A DNA stretch of 36,488 nucleotides from an uncultured Opitutaceae bacterium (GTDB lineage: Bacteria; Verrucomicrobiota; Verrucomicrobiia; Opitutales; Opitutaceae): NCBI GenBank assembly GCA_903891325.1, contig CAITEC010000130.1:1-36488 (forward strand), read 5' to 3'. Shown piece after piece: positions 16,888 through 25,001 of this stretch. Position 1 is the first letter of the stretch, and every line of letters begins with the position of its first letter. Both the position numbers and the translations under genes were made by a program. A model generated the notes under the pieces. It was not told the DNA's origin and ran no database searches. It saw nothing but the letters and a program-made list of their open reading frames with translations.

Positions 16888-17841
16888 TTAGCCCGCGCCG
16901 CCCGCGCCCGCTGCGCGCGGATTGGCGGAAACGGCGCAGGATTTGCGCGCGTCTGCGAACGAGCCGGGAACAACGACGCGAAGGCTCGCCGGGACGACCC
17001 GGATGGAAACCGCCGCGGCCTCGTCGTGGCACTCCCCGTCGGTGTGGATGAGCCCCGGCGCGGGGCGCTCGACGAGGAACGCGGCGCCGCGGCGGTGGCG
17101 GACGTGCGGGCTGCGGTCGATCGTCCCCAGGAACATCCGGGCCCCGAGCACCGCCGCGCCGACGAACCCGACCGGCGCCACCGAGACCAGGTCGAGCAGT
17201 CCGTCGTCCACCCGGGCCCCGGGCGCGATCGCCGCGCCGTTCCCGTACTGCTCCGAGTTGGCGACGGCCACCAGGAGGGCGTCGAGGGTCTCGGGGCCGG
17301 AGCCCGCGGTGACGACCCAGCGCCCGGCCCGGTATCCGGCGAATTCGCGCAGCACCGTGCCGGCGTAGGCGGCCAGCCCGCGCCGCGGGTTCAGGCTGAA
17401 TTTCCGGCCGACCTCGGCGTCGAAGCCCATTCCCATGGCGTTGAAGAACGGCCGCCCGTTTGCCGTGCCCGTGTCGATCGCAACGACGCGGGAGGCCGGG
17501 TTGCAGGCCAGATCCAGGGCGGCCAGGGGCGAGGCCGGAATCCCCAGGTGCCGGGAAAGGCCGTTCCCCGACCCGCAGCGGACCAGGGCCAGCGCCACCG
17601 GGCCGCCGACCAGGGCCTGCGCCACCTCGTTCATCGTGCCGTCCCCGCCGATCGAGACGACCCGCTCGCAGCCGGCCGAGACGGCCGCGCGGGCGAGCTC
17701 AGTGGCGTGGCCGGGACCCTCCGTCGTGAAAAGCGCGCCGCCCAACCCCCGGCGCTCCGCAAAATCCCGCAGGAGCGGCAGCAGCCGCGCCACGCGGCCC
17801 CGCCGGCCGGAGAGGAGATTGACGATGAAGCGGATTTTCAC
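16888..17841 (-). CDS. Diacylglycerol-kinase-family lipid kinase (candidate ceramide kinase)
   Basis: This 317-residue protein belongs to the DAGK catalytic (YegS/BmrU/LCB5) fold. It has the nucleotide-binding signature SIGGDGTMNEVAQAL (63-77), an N-terminal NLLSGRRGR loop, RCGSGNGLSRHLGIP, and the C-terminal beta-sandwich with GARVDDGLLDLVSV and HTDGE. GTG 17841 is preferred because it gives VKIRFIVNLLSG, the usual family start; ATG 17967 is possible but would overlap the divergent gene. The family phosphorylates lipid alcohols such as diacylglycerol or sphingoid bases with ATP. Its position beside a candidate ceramide synthase and serine palmitoyltransferase locus suggests ceramide or long-chain base, as reported for the kinase of the Caulobacter sphingolipid pathway. 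Substrate assignment is inference from context. Confidence 0.85.
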   Translation of the reverse strand: MKIRFIVNLLSGRRGRVARLLPLLRDFAERRGLGGALFTTEGPGHATELARAAVSAGCERVVSIGGDGTMNEVAQALVGGPVALALVRCGSGNGLSRHLGIPASPLAALDLACNPASRVVAIDTGTANGRPFFNAMGMGFDAEVGRKFSLNPRRGLAAYAGTVLREFAGYRAGRWVVTAGSGPETLDALLVAVANSEQYGNGAAIAPGARVDDGLLDLVSVAPVGFVGAAVLGARMFLGTIDRSPHVRHRRGAAFLVERPAPGLIHTDGECHDEAAAVSIRVVPASLRVVVPGSFADARKSCAVSANPRAAGAGGAG

Positions 17842-17965
17842 GGGTGCCTGCGATTCCGCAGACAACCGGGAAACGTGCAATCCGGATTTGATCGGGGTTA
17901 GCCTTGCCTTGAAATGCCGAAGATACCCATCCTCGGCCCGTTCCAATCCCGGAGTTTCCGCCCCC

Positions 17966-19102
17966 ATGACGAACCAAACCGTCCAAATCGTCCCCCTGTC
18001 CCTCAGCCCTCGGGACGTGAGCCGCTTCCTCAACGTCAGCTACGAGATCTACCGGGGCGATCCGAACTGGGTCGCGCCGCTGCTCATGGACCTGAAGCTC
18101 GTCTTCACGAAGAAGAACCCCCTGTTCACGCACGCGGAGATGACCCTGTGGGTCGCGACCCGGGACGGCCGGGATGTCGGGCGGATCGCGGCCATCATCG
18201 ACCGGACGCACAACGAGGTGCAGAAGGACTCCGCGGCCTTCTTCGGGTTCTTTGAGAGCATCAACGACCCGGGGGTGAGCCGGCTCCTCTTCCAGGCGGC
18301 GACGGACTGGTCCCGGGCGAAGGGCATGAGGCGGATGCTCGGGCCCATGAACCCGACCAGCAACGACGAGTGCGGGCTGCTCGTGGACGGCTTCGACTCG
18401 CCCCCGGTATTCATGATGACCTACAACCCCCGGTACTACGTGGACCTCGTGGCCGCCGAGGGATACCGGAAGGCGAAGGACCTGCTCGCCTACGACATGG
18501 GGACGAAGGAATGCCCCCTGGACCGCCTGGAGCGGATCGCGGCGATCGCGCGCCGGCGGCACCCCGAGGTGTCCTATACCCCCGTTCGGGCCAAGACGCT
18601 CACCCGCGACCTGGGAAAGGTGAAGGAAGTCTACAATGCGGCCTGGGAGGACAACTGGGGCTTCGTCCCGATGACCGACGCGGAGATCGACTTCATGGCG
18701 AGCCGGCTGAAACCGCTCCTCCTGGAGGGCCTCCTGTGGGTCGCGGAGACAAAGGACGAGCCGGTCGGCTTCCTCCTCGGGCTCCCGGATTTCAACGTGG
18801 CCATCAAGCCCCTGCGCGGGCGGCTGCTGACCCCGAAGCTCCTCGGCTTCATCCCCTACCTTCTCGGCTGGAAGCGCCCGAAGCGCCTCCGCGCGATCAC
18901 CCTGGGCGTCAAGGCGGGGTACCGAAACCGGGGCCTGGAGGCGGTCATGCTCGCGGAAAGCTACCGGGCCGCCATCAAGATGGGCTTCACGGACATCGAG
19001 TCGTCGTGGATCCTGGAGAACAACACGATGATGTGCCGCATCATCGAGACCTTCGGGGGCCGGGTCTACAAGACCTACCGGCTGTACGAGAAGGACATCT
19101 AG
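17966..19102 (+). CDS. YghO-like GNAT-fold acyltransferase (candidate bacterial ceramide synthase)
   Basis: This 378-residue protein belongs to a family of large GNAT-fold proteins recognisable by IYRGDPNWVAPLL near the N terminus, VGRIAAIIDRTHNE, GFFGFFESINDP, GPMNPTSNDECGLLVDGFD and MMTYNPRYY. A C-terminal acyltransferase half contains LGVKAGYRNRGLEAVML and ESSWILENNTMMCRIIETFGG. Homologues of this type occur next to spt genes. As I recall, the ceramide synthase of Caulobacter (bCerS), which N-acylates the sphingoid base, is a GNAT-related acyltransferase. Membership of this gene in that group is inferred from context and not aligned here. It is divergent from the lipid-kinase gene (124-bp gap) and convergent with the PAP2 gene. 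Its TAG stop is the first CTAG of the 168-bp palindromic element. Confidence 0.8.
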   Translation: MTNQTVQIVPLSLSPRDVSRFLNVSYEIYRGDPNWVAPLLMDLKLVFTKKNPLFTHAEMTLWVATRDGRDVGRIAAIIDRTHNEVQKDSAAFFGFFESINDPGVSRLLFQAATDWSRAKGMRRMLGPMNPTSNDECGLLVDGFDSPPVFMMTYNPRYYVDLVAAEGYRKAKDLLAYDMGTKECPLDRLERIAAIARRRHPEVSYTPVRAKTLTRDLGKVKEVYNAAWEDNWGFVPMTDAEIDFMASRLKPLLLEGLLWVAETKDEPVGFLLGLPDFNVAIKPLRGRLLTPKLLGFIPYLLGWKRPKRLRAITLGVKAGYRNRGLEAVMLAESYRAAIKMGFTDIESSWILENNTMMCRIIETFGGRVYKTYRLYEKDI

Positions 19103-19266
19103 CCCGAATATTTCATGAAGCACAGGCGAATCTCGTCCAAATTCCGGGCATAAAAACCCTCATGCTCCCACTATGGCCTCACGAGGCCACCTTCGGTCGC
19201 CTTCGGGCTTTTCTGCTCCGGAATTTTGACGATCTTCATCCTGTGTTCATGAAATATCCGGGCTAG
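19099..19266. repeat. 168-bp palindromic MITE-like element bounded by CTAG (copy 1)
   Basis: The left end reads CTAGCCCGAATATTTCATGA and the right end, reverse-complemented, CTAGCCCGGATATTTCATGA; pairing continues through CACAGG and AAATTCCGG. The centre contains the palindrome GGCCTCACGAGGCC, so almost the whole unit can fold as one hairpin. The two flanking CTAGs provide the stop codons of both convergent neighbours (TAG 19100-19102 plus, TAG 19265-19263 minus). A second, same-orientation and nearly identical copy occurs at 36336. There is no coding capacity. It behaves like a non-autonomous mobile repeat, possibly with CTAG as target or duplication. Confidence 0.9.
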
Positions 19267-20174
19267 CGAAACCGATAGTAAAGCCGGTTGCCGATCGGGA
19301 TCAGGATGGCGGCGGCGAGGAGGCCACCGGCCACGTCCACCGTGTAGTGATATCTGCAATACACAGTTGACCCGCACAGCAGGACGACGGCGGCCAGGTG
19401 GATCCACCGGATCCGCCGCAGGTAGAGGAAGGAGAACACCAGCGTGCAGGTGGCGACCGCCACGTGGCTGCTCGGGAAGGCCGCGCCCGGCGCCTCCAGG
19501 TTGCGGTAGATCCAGGCCATCAGGTGGTAGAAGGGGCCGGACTGGACCGCCGCCGGGAACCCCGGGGGCGGCACCGGGGCGACGTCGGCGGGAAGGACGC
19601 AGTCGGTGAACCGCCGGAAGAAGATCCGCGGACCGATGACCGGCGTGCACACGTACGCGAGGAAGCAGGTGTAGACCACGAAGGAGACGACCGACACGTA
19701 GTGGAAGAATTCCTCCCGGCTCCGCAGGTAGAGCGCCAGGCCCACCCCGCCGATCATCAGGTAGTACGAGAAATAGGCCGCGTAGAAGGTCTCGCTGACC
19801 GCCCGATACGGCAGCCATTCCATGAAGGCCAGGCTCGGCTGGAACCCGTAGAGGCGCCGCTCCAGGCGGATGAAGGACGGGTCGAGGAACCCGGGGATGA
19901 ACAGGTGGTTGAGGGCTCCCGTCTCGCAGTAGAGCGGCGTGTAGAGGATCAGCGGGTAGAAGTGCCGGATGAGGTCGATGAACCGGTTCGCGGGCCGGGC
20001 CGCGTGGGCCCGGATCAGGAGGTGGACCAGGACCATTGTCGCGGCGTGGGCCGCGGCCAGGAGCCCCCAGTGCGGCACCGAATCGCCGTGCCAGATGACG
20101 ATCATCGCCCCGACGAGCGCGACATACCCCTGCGTGAACCGGTCGATGAAGGTGTAGTGCGCGGCCCGGGTCAC
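19263..20174 (-). CDS. PAP2-superfamily membrane protein, AUR1/IPC-synthase-like
   Basis: This 303-residue protein has about six hydrophobic segments. It starts with a GTG (20174) whose GTGA overlaps the stop of the epimerase gene, indicating coupled translation. The phosphatase/phosphotransferase signature is split as expected: TPVIGPRIFF (about 177-186), GAAFPSSHVA (230-239) and CRYHYTVDVAGG (273-284). This arrangement is closest to the AUR1/IPT1 type of PAP2 protein. Those transfer a phosphoryl-inositol or similar headgroup to ceramide on the outer side of the membrane. A plain lipid phosphate phosphatase is the alternative. As third gene after spt and a ceramide-reductase-like gene, a sphingolipid headgroup role is the best guess. 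Its TAG stop lies in the palindromic element at 19099-19266. Confidence 0.85.
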   Translation of the reverse strand: MTRAAHYTFIDRFTQGYVALVGAMIVIWHGDSVPHWGLLAAAHAATMVLVHLLIRAHAARPANRFIDLIRHFYPLILYTPLYCETGALNHLFIPGFLDPSFIRLERRLYGFQPSLAFMEWLPYRAVSETFYAAYFSYYLMIGGVGLALYLRSREEFFHYVSVVSFVVYTCFLAYVCTPVIGPRIFFRRFTDCVLPADVAPVPPPGFPAAVQSGPFYHLMAWIYRNLEAPGAAFPSSHVAVATCTLVFSFLYLRRIRWIHLAAVVLLCGSTVYCRYHYTVDVAGGLLAAAILIPIGNRLYYRFR

Positions 20175-21148
20175 AGCCAGCCCTCCCGCCGGTACCACGC
20201 CAGCGTCTCGGCGAGGCCCGCCTCCAGGCCGGTCGCGCAGGAAAAGCCGAGCTCGCGCCGGAGCCGGCCCGGGTCGCAGGCCCATCCGGGGGCGCGGAGT
20301 TCCGCATACTTCTGCCGGCTGAGGACGCCGGGCCGGCCGGTTACGCGCGCCAGGCCGTCCCGGGCCGCGCAGAGCGGCCACAGCAGGGCGACGGGAAGCG
20401 GGAGGGGGACCGACCAGGCGCCCATCCGGGAGCCGATTGCGGCCGCCAGGCCCCCGGAGGTCGTCACCTCCGGCGAGGCGGCGTAGAAGGTCTTCCCGGG
20501 GGCGGCCGGATGGACCAGGCAGGTGGCGACCGCATCGGCCAGGTCCCTGACAAAGACCAGGCTGAGGTCCATCCGGCCTCCGCCGAAGAGCGGCCGCAGG
20601 TGGGACCCGAGCGCCTTGAAGAGCGGAAGAAAGGCGCGGTCGCGCGGGCCGTACACGGCCGGGGGGCGGACGACCACCGCCTCCGCCTCGCAGCCGCCGC
20701 GGACCGCCTCCTCGCCCGCCAGCTTGCTCCGCCCGTAGGCGGAAACCGGGCGCGGCGGATCCTCCTCCCGCGCGGGCCGGTCCGCCCGGGCCGGGCCGCC
20801 GGCCGACAGGCTGGAGATGTGCACCAGGCGAAGCACGCGTCCCCGGGTGCGGTTGACCGCCTCGACGACGTTGCGCGTCCCCGTCGCGTTCACCGCGTCG
20901 AACTCGGATGTGCGGACCGCCTTCGTGCAGCCCGCGCAGTGGATGACATGGGTTGCGCCCTCCAGCGCCGCGTCGAGGCTGCGCGGGTCGGCGATCGACC
21001 CGGTGCGCACCTCCAGGTCGCCGGCGGCGACCAGGCTGCGGTCGGCCCCGGGGCGCAGGAGGGCCGCCGTCGCGATCCCCCGCGCGCGCAGGCTGTCCAG
21101 GATGTGGCTTCCGACAAAACCGTTCGCCCCCGTGAGCAGCACTTTCAT
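20171..21148 (-). CDS. NAD(P)-dependent epimerase/dehydratase family protein (candidate ceramide reductase CerR)
   Basis: This 325-residue extended short-chain dehydrogenase has the cofactor motif TGANGFVGSH (Gly7, 10 and 13), a serine pair in HISSLSAG and the catalytic YGRSK (Tyr138, Lys142). RPPAVYGPRD and VFVRDLADA are typical of the 3-beta-HSD-like/UDP-sugar epimerase group. In Caulobacter a member of this superfamily beside spt (CerR) reduces the 3-keto group during ceramide formation. The same order here, 46 nt after spt and overlapping the PAP2 gene, supports that role. A sugar-modifying or sterol-like substrate cannot be excluded from sequence alone. ATG 21148 starts directly at the Rossmann strand (MKVLLTGANG). 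Confidence 0.85.
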   Translation of the reverse strand: MKVLLTGANGFVGSHILDSLRARGIATAALLRPGADRSLVAAGDLEVRTGSIADPRSLDAALEGATHVIHCAGCTKAVRTSEFDAVNATGTRNVVEAVNRTRGRVLRLVHISSLSAGGPARADRPAREEDPPRPVSAYGRSKLAGEEAVRGGCEAEAVVVRPPAVYGPRDRAFLPLFKALGSHLRPLFGGGRMDLSLVFVRDLADAVATCLVHPAAPGKTFYAASPEVTTSGGLAAAIGSRMGAWSVPLPLPVALLWPLCAARDGLARVTGRPGVLSRQKYAELRAPGWACDPGRLRRELGFSCATGLEAGLAETLAWYRREGWL

Positions 21149-21194
21149 CGCGCGATCCCGCCCTTTCCCGTCGCGGGACGACAACCCGCCGGGC

Positions 21195-22454
21195 TCACAG
21201 CAGGCCCAGCTCCCTGCCCACCTTGCCGAACTTGTCCAGGGCGAAGTCGATCTGGGCGTCGGTGTGCGTCGCCATGAGGCTGACGCGGATCAGTTCCTCG
21301 CCCGGCGGCACCCCCGGCGAGACGACCGGGTTCACGAACACGCCCTCCTCCTCCAGCCGCTTGCAGAACTTGAAGGCGATCGTCATGTTCCGGCAGTAGA
21401 CCGGGAGGATCGGCGTCTCGGAAAGGCCGAGGTCGAATCCCATCGAGACCAGGCCGCCCTTCAGGCGGGCGGTGTTGTGCCAGAGGCGGGCGATGCGCTC
21501 CGGCTCGCTGCGCATGATCTCAAGGGCGGCCAGGGCGGCGGCGGCGTTCGCCGGGCTCATGCTCGCGCTGAAGATCAGGGGCCGGGAATGGTGCTTGAGG
21601 TAGTCGATGGTCCGGTGGTCGGAGGCGATGAAGCCGCCCAGGCTGGCCAGGGACTTGCTGAAGGTGCCCATGATGAGCTGCACCTGGTCGGTCAGCCCGA
21701 AGTGGCTCGCCGTCCCCGCGCCGTTCTCCCCCACGACGCCGATCGCGTGGGCGTCGTCGACCATGACCGCCGCGCCATACTGGCGGGCCAGCCGGCACAG
21801 CTCGGGCAACTGGATGATGTCGCCCTCCATGCTGAAGACGCCGTCCACCACGATGAGCTTGCCGGCGGCCGGCTCGATCTGCTGGAGGCGGCTCTCGAGG
21901 GCGGCCATGTCCTTGTGCGCAAAGCGGACGAAGCGGCCGAGCGACAGGAGGCAGCCCTCGACGATGCTGGCGTGGTCGGCCTTGTCGGCCAGGACGTACT
22001 CGCCCTTGCCCACGAGCGTGCTGATCACGCCCAGGTTCACCTGGAACCCCGTGCTGTAGAGGAGGACCGCCTCCTTGTTCAGCAGCCGCGCCAGGGCCTG
22101 CTCGAGCTCGATGTGGATTTCCAGCGTCCCGTTGAGGAAGCGCGACCCGGCGCAGCCGGTGCCGTACTTCTGGACCGCGGCGCGGGCCGCCTCCTTGATC
22201 TTCGGGTGGTTGGTCAGGCCGAGATAGCTGTTCGACCCGAGCATCAGGACCTTCCGGCCGCCGATAGTGACCTCGCTGTCCTGGGCCGAGGAGATGACCC
22301 TGAAATACGGGTAGAGCCCGGAAGCGCGGATGTGCTCGGCGTCGTTGAAGCTGGCGACCTTGTCGAAAATCGGGAGTCCCGGGGCGGGGGTGGCCGGCGG
22401 CGGCAGGGGATCCGCCAGGTATTCCCGGCTTCGTTCGTGTTTTAGCGTTGGCAT
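21195..22454 (-). CDS. spt: Serine palmitoyltransferase (Spt), alpha-oxoamine synthase family
   Basis: This 419-residue PLP enzyme condenses an acyl thioester with an amino acid; for Spt this is palmitoyl-CoA plus serine to 3-ketosphinganine, the first step of sphingolipid synthesis. The PLP lysine is Lys267 in [13 protein letters not shown]. Asp233 and His236 in [11 protein letters not shown] contact the cofactor, and His161 in DHASIVEG stacks on it. The strongly conserved [18 protein letters not shown] resembles Bacteroidota-type Spt more than KBL or BioF, and the 40-residue N-terminal extension also fits. The sibling enzymes AONS and KBL cannot be fully excluded, but no bio or tdh gene is nearby while reductase, PAP2, kinase and acyltransferase genes are. 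It is the first gene of a three-gene minus-strand operon. ATG 22454 has a short AGG 5-8 nt upstream. Confidence 0.88.
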   Translation of the reverse strand: MPTLKHERSREYLADPLPPPATPAPGLPIFDKVASFNDAEHIRASGLYPYFRVISSAQDSEVTIGGRKVLMLGSNSYLGLTNHPKIKEAARAAVQKYGTGCAGSRFLNGTLEIHIELEQALARLLNKEAVLLYSTGFQVNLGVISTLVGKGEYVLADKADHASIVEGCLLSLGRFVRFAHKDMAALESRLQQIEPAAGKLIVVDGVFSMEGDIIQLPELCRLARQYGAAVMVDDAHAIGVVGENGAGTASHFGLTDQVQLIMGTFSKSLASLGGFIASDHRTIDYLKHHSRPLIFSASMSPANAAAALAALEIMRSEPERIARLWHNTARLKGGLVSMGFDLGLSETPILPVYCRNMTIAFKFCKRLEEEGVFVNPVVSPGVPPGEELIRVSLMATHTDAQIDFALDKFGKVGRELGLL

Positions 22455-22640
22455 CTGACCTGTTAGGTAACTGGCATCTAAGCGGAGGAAATCGGCCAAG
22501 GAAATACCAATCGCAAGCCCTCTTTTCGGCCCCCGGACGGGCCCGCGGAGGGAAGTTCGGTGCTCCCCGCACGCGTCAAGCCCCACTCCCGGAGGAAGAT
22601 AGCCTGGACCATGGACCGATTCGTTACCTCCCTTGGGGCT

Positions 22641-22664
22641 GCCGGGCAATATAAATATCCCGGC
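22641..22664. promoter_or_regulatory. AT-centred dyad upstream of the spt operon
   Basis: GCCGGG and CCCGGC arms flank an AT-rich core (AATATAAATAT) in otherwise very GC-rich DNA. The dyad lies in the 252-bp gap between the recD2 stop and the spt start, about 190 nt upstream of spt. It could be a promoter/operator core or a decayed repeat end. A GGGTGG/CCACCC hairpin spans the recD2 stop (22692-22715) in the same gap. Confidence 0.25.
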
Positions 22665-22706
22665 CCGGGGCCTCGCGCCGGCCCTTTCGGGCGGGTGGGT
22701 TCTTCT

Positions 22707-25001
22707 TCAACCACCCGGGACAGCGGTGGTTGCGGCGGCAATCTTGTCGCGCAAGTGGGTGATCCGGCGCTTGGCCTCGCTGTTGCGTACGGCCATCGCA
22801 TAGGCGGCGGGCTCACCGACGATGAACACCTTTTTCCGGCCCCGGGTGATCGCCGTGTAGAGGAGATTGCGCTGCAGCATCATGAAATGCGCCTTGAGCA
22901 GGGGAATCACGACCACGGGGTACTCGCTGCCCTGCGACTTGTGAATGCTGATCGTGTAGGCGAGCGCCAGGTCCCCGAAGTCGCCGCGCTCAAAGTTCAC
23001 CCGCTCGCCGTCGAAGTCCGCGGTGAGCCCGCCCCCGGCGGCGTCGATCGCGGTCACGACGCCGATATCCCCGTTGAACAGGTTCTTGTCGTAGTTGTTC
23101 CGAAGCTGGATGATCTTGTCGCCGGACCGGAATTCCCCGCCGGCGAAGCGGACCCCGGGCTTGCCGGGGTTGAGCGCCCCCTGGAGCTGGGTGTTGAAGT
23201 TGGAGACGCCGGCGATCCCCTTGTGCATCGGGGCGAGCACCTGCACGTCGTTCACCGGGTGCAGCCACGGGCAGGACCGCGGAAGGTGCGAGGAGCAGAT
23301 CTCGATCACCTTGGCCACGCAGTCCTCGGCCGACACCGCCGCGACGAAGGCGAGGTCGCCGTGGCCGGGCAGCGCGGACACCTCGCTGAAGACCGGGGGG
23401 AGGGAGGGGTCCCCGCTGTTGATCGCGTGCGCGGTGGTCACGATCGGGCTCTGCCCCTTCTGCCGGAAGATGACGCTCAGCCGCGTGACCGGGATGGCCG
23501 GGCCGCCGCGGGCCTCCCCGGAGGCGACCAGGTCCTTGAGCACGTCCCCGGCCCCCACGCTCGGGAGCTGGTCGGAGTCGCCGACGAGCAGGACGTGGGC
23601 CCGTGACGGCACGGCGGAGAGCAGGGCGGCCGCGAGCCGGGTGTCGAGCATCGACACCTCGTCGATGATGAGAAAATCGGTGGCCAGCGGGTGGTTCTCG
23701 TTGGCGGTGAACCCCCCGCTCGCCGCGTCGAACTTCAGGAGACGGTGGATGGTCGAGGCGAAGCCGCCGGTCGTCGCCGCCAGCCGCTGGGCCGCCCGGC
23801 CGGTGGGGGCGGCGAGGTGGACGCGGGCCTTCTTCGCCTTCAGGATCTCGACCAGCGCCCGGAGGCAGGTCGTCTTTCCCGTGCCCGGCCCCCCGGTCAG
23901 GATCGAGAGCTTGCTGGCGAGGGCGTTTCCCAGCGCGCTGCGCTGCAGGTCGTGGAACGCGAAGCCCGCCTTGGCCTCCGCCCACTCCAGCGCGGCGGGG
24001 ATCCGGATCGCGGGCAGGCCGCTGGACACGCGCAGCAGCCGGTTGACCGCCTCGGCGATCTTCCGCTCCGCGCGGTCCAGGGGCGGGAGCTGGATCAAGG
24101 CGGCGCCCGGCTCCGTCCCCGCGTGGCGGACGACCAGGCGCGACTCCACCAGCGCGTCGACGCGGGCCGCCACCAGGGTGGCGGAGGTCACGAGCAGCTC
24201 GGCGGCGTGGGAGACCAGCTCGGCCTGCGGGCAGGCGGTGTGGCCCTCCTCCTGGAGCACGTCCAGGGCGTAGATGAGCCCGGCGTCGAGCCGGGGCGGC
24301 GCGTCGTTGGCAAAGCCCAGGTTGATCGCGATCCGGTCGGCGGTCTTGAAGCCGATCCCCTCGATCTCGCGGGCGACCCGGTAGGGCTCGCCGGACAGGA
24401 CCTCCTTCGCCTGGCCGCCGTACTGCTTCACGAGCTTGACGCACTGCGAGGGGGTCACCCCGTAGGTCTGCAGGAAGATGTAGAGCTCGCGCTCCGCGCG
24501 CTTCTCGTCCCAGGCCTGCTTGATCGAGGCGGCGCGCTTCCGGCCGATCCCCGGGACGTCGCGCAGCCGGGCCGATTCCTCGCTGAGGATCCGGAACGTC
24601 CCCGTGCCGAAGGCGTCGACGATCTTGTTCGCATAGACCTTGCCGATCCCGTGGACGAGCCCGCTGCCCAGGTACTTGCGGATCCCGTGGACGCTGGAGG
24701 GCAGCTCGCTGCGGAAGGCGACGACCTTGAACTGCGCGCCATGCTGGGCGTGCCGCGTCCACTCGCCGGTGACATGCAGCGTCTCCCCGCACTCGACCCC
24801 GGGAAGCGCCCCGACGATCGTCACCAGCTCGGGCCGCTTTCCCCCGCCCTCGTCCTCGGGCCGGAACTCCGCGATCGTGTAGTGGTTCTCCTCATTGAGG
24901 AAGATGATGCGCTCGACGACGCCGGTCAGGGCGCCGGCGTCCCCCCCCTGGGGGGGCGGAGCCTCCGTGCGGCCAGGGGGGGGCCTCGTCGAGTCAGCCA
25001 T
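22707..25001 (-). CDS. recD2: RecD2-type superfamily 1 DNA helicase
   Basis: This 764-residue helicase has an N-terminal OB-like segment, then tandem helix-hairpin-helix motifs (VHGIGKVYANKI, VPGIGRKRAASI, IEGIGFKTADRI). The motor has Walker A GGPGTGKTT (370-378), Walker B FLIIDEVSML (443-452), LVGDSDQLPSVGAGDVL, and C-terminal YTISIHKSQGSEYP and LLYTAITRGRKKV. This is RecD2 (5'-3' helicase working without RecBC), probably active in replication-fork or repair processing. ATG 25001 gives MADSTRPP and overlaps the stop of the upstream HAD phosphatase gene by 8 nt, so the pair is translationally coupled. The first 25 residues are low complexity. It has no evident link to the lipid genes on either side. 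Confidence 0.95.
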   Translation of the reverse strand: MADSTRPPPGRTEAPPPQGGDAGALTGVVERIIFLNEENHYTIAEFRPEDEGGGKRPELVTIVGALPGVECGETLHVTGEWTRHAQHGAQFKVVAFRSELPSSVHGIRKYLGSGLVHGIGKVYANKIVDAFGTGTFRILSEESARLRDVPGIGRKRAASIKQAWDEKRAERELYIFLQTYGVTPSQCVKLVKQYGGQAKEVLSGEPYRVAREIEGIGFKTADRIAINLGFANDAPPRLDAGLIYALDVLQEEGHTACPQAELVSHAAELLVTSATLVAARVDALVESRLVVRHAGTEPGAALIQLPPLDRAERKIAEAVNRLLRVSSGLPAIRIPAALEWAEAKAGFAFHDLQRSALGNALASKLSILTGGPGTGKTTCLRALVEILKAKKARVHLAAPTGRAAQRLAATTGGFASTIHRLLKFDAASGGFTANENHPLATDFLIIDEVSMLDTRLAAALLSAVPSRAHVLLVGDSDQLPSVGAGDVLKDLVASGEARGGPAIPVTRLSVIFRQKGQSPIVTTAHAINSGDPSLPPVFSEVSALPGHGDLAFVAAVSAEDCVAKVIEICSSHLPRSCPWLHPVNDVQVLAPMHKGIAGVSNFNTQLQGALNPGKPGVRFAGGEFRSGDKIIQLRNNYDKNLFNGDIGVVTAIDAAGGGLTADFDGERVNFERGDFGDLALAYTISIHKSQGSEYPVVVIPLLKAHFMMLQRNLLYTAITRGRKKVFIVGEPAAYAMAVRNSEAKRRITHLRDKIAAATTAVPGG

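Noticed and set aside
18370..19266. 298-codon frame running into the palindromic element, with a similar tail near 36467
   Set aside because: The shared tail peptide is a translation of the repeat. The body is an out-of-frame reading of the acyltransferase gene.
21195..22454. Annotation as glycine C-acetyltransferase (KBL) or BioF
   Set aside because: These share the fold and PLP motifs, but the [14 protein letters not shown] segment and the neighbouring reductase, PAP2, kinase and acyltransferase genes favour Spt. The alternative is not excluded by sequence alone.
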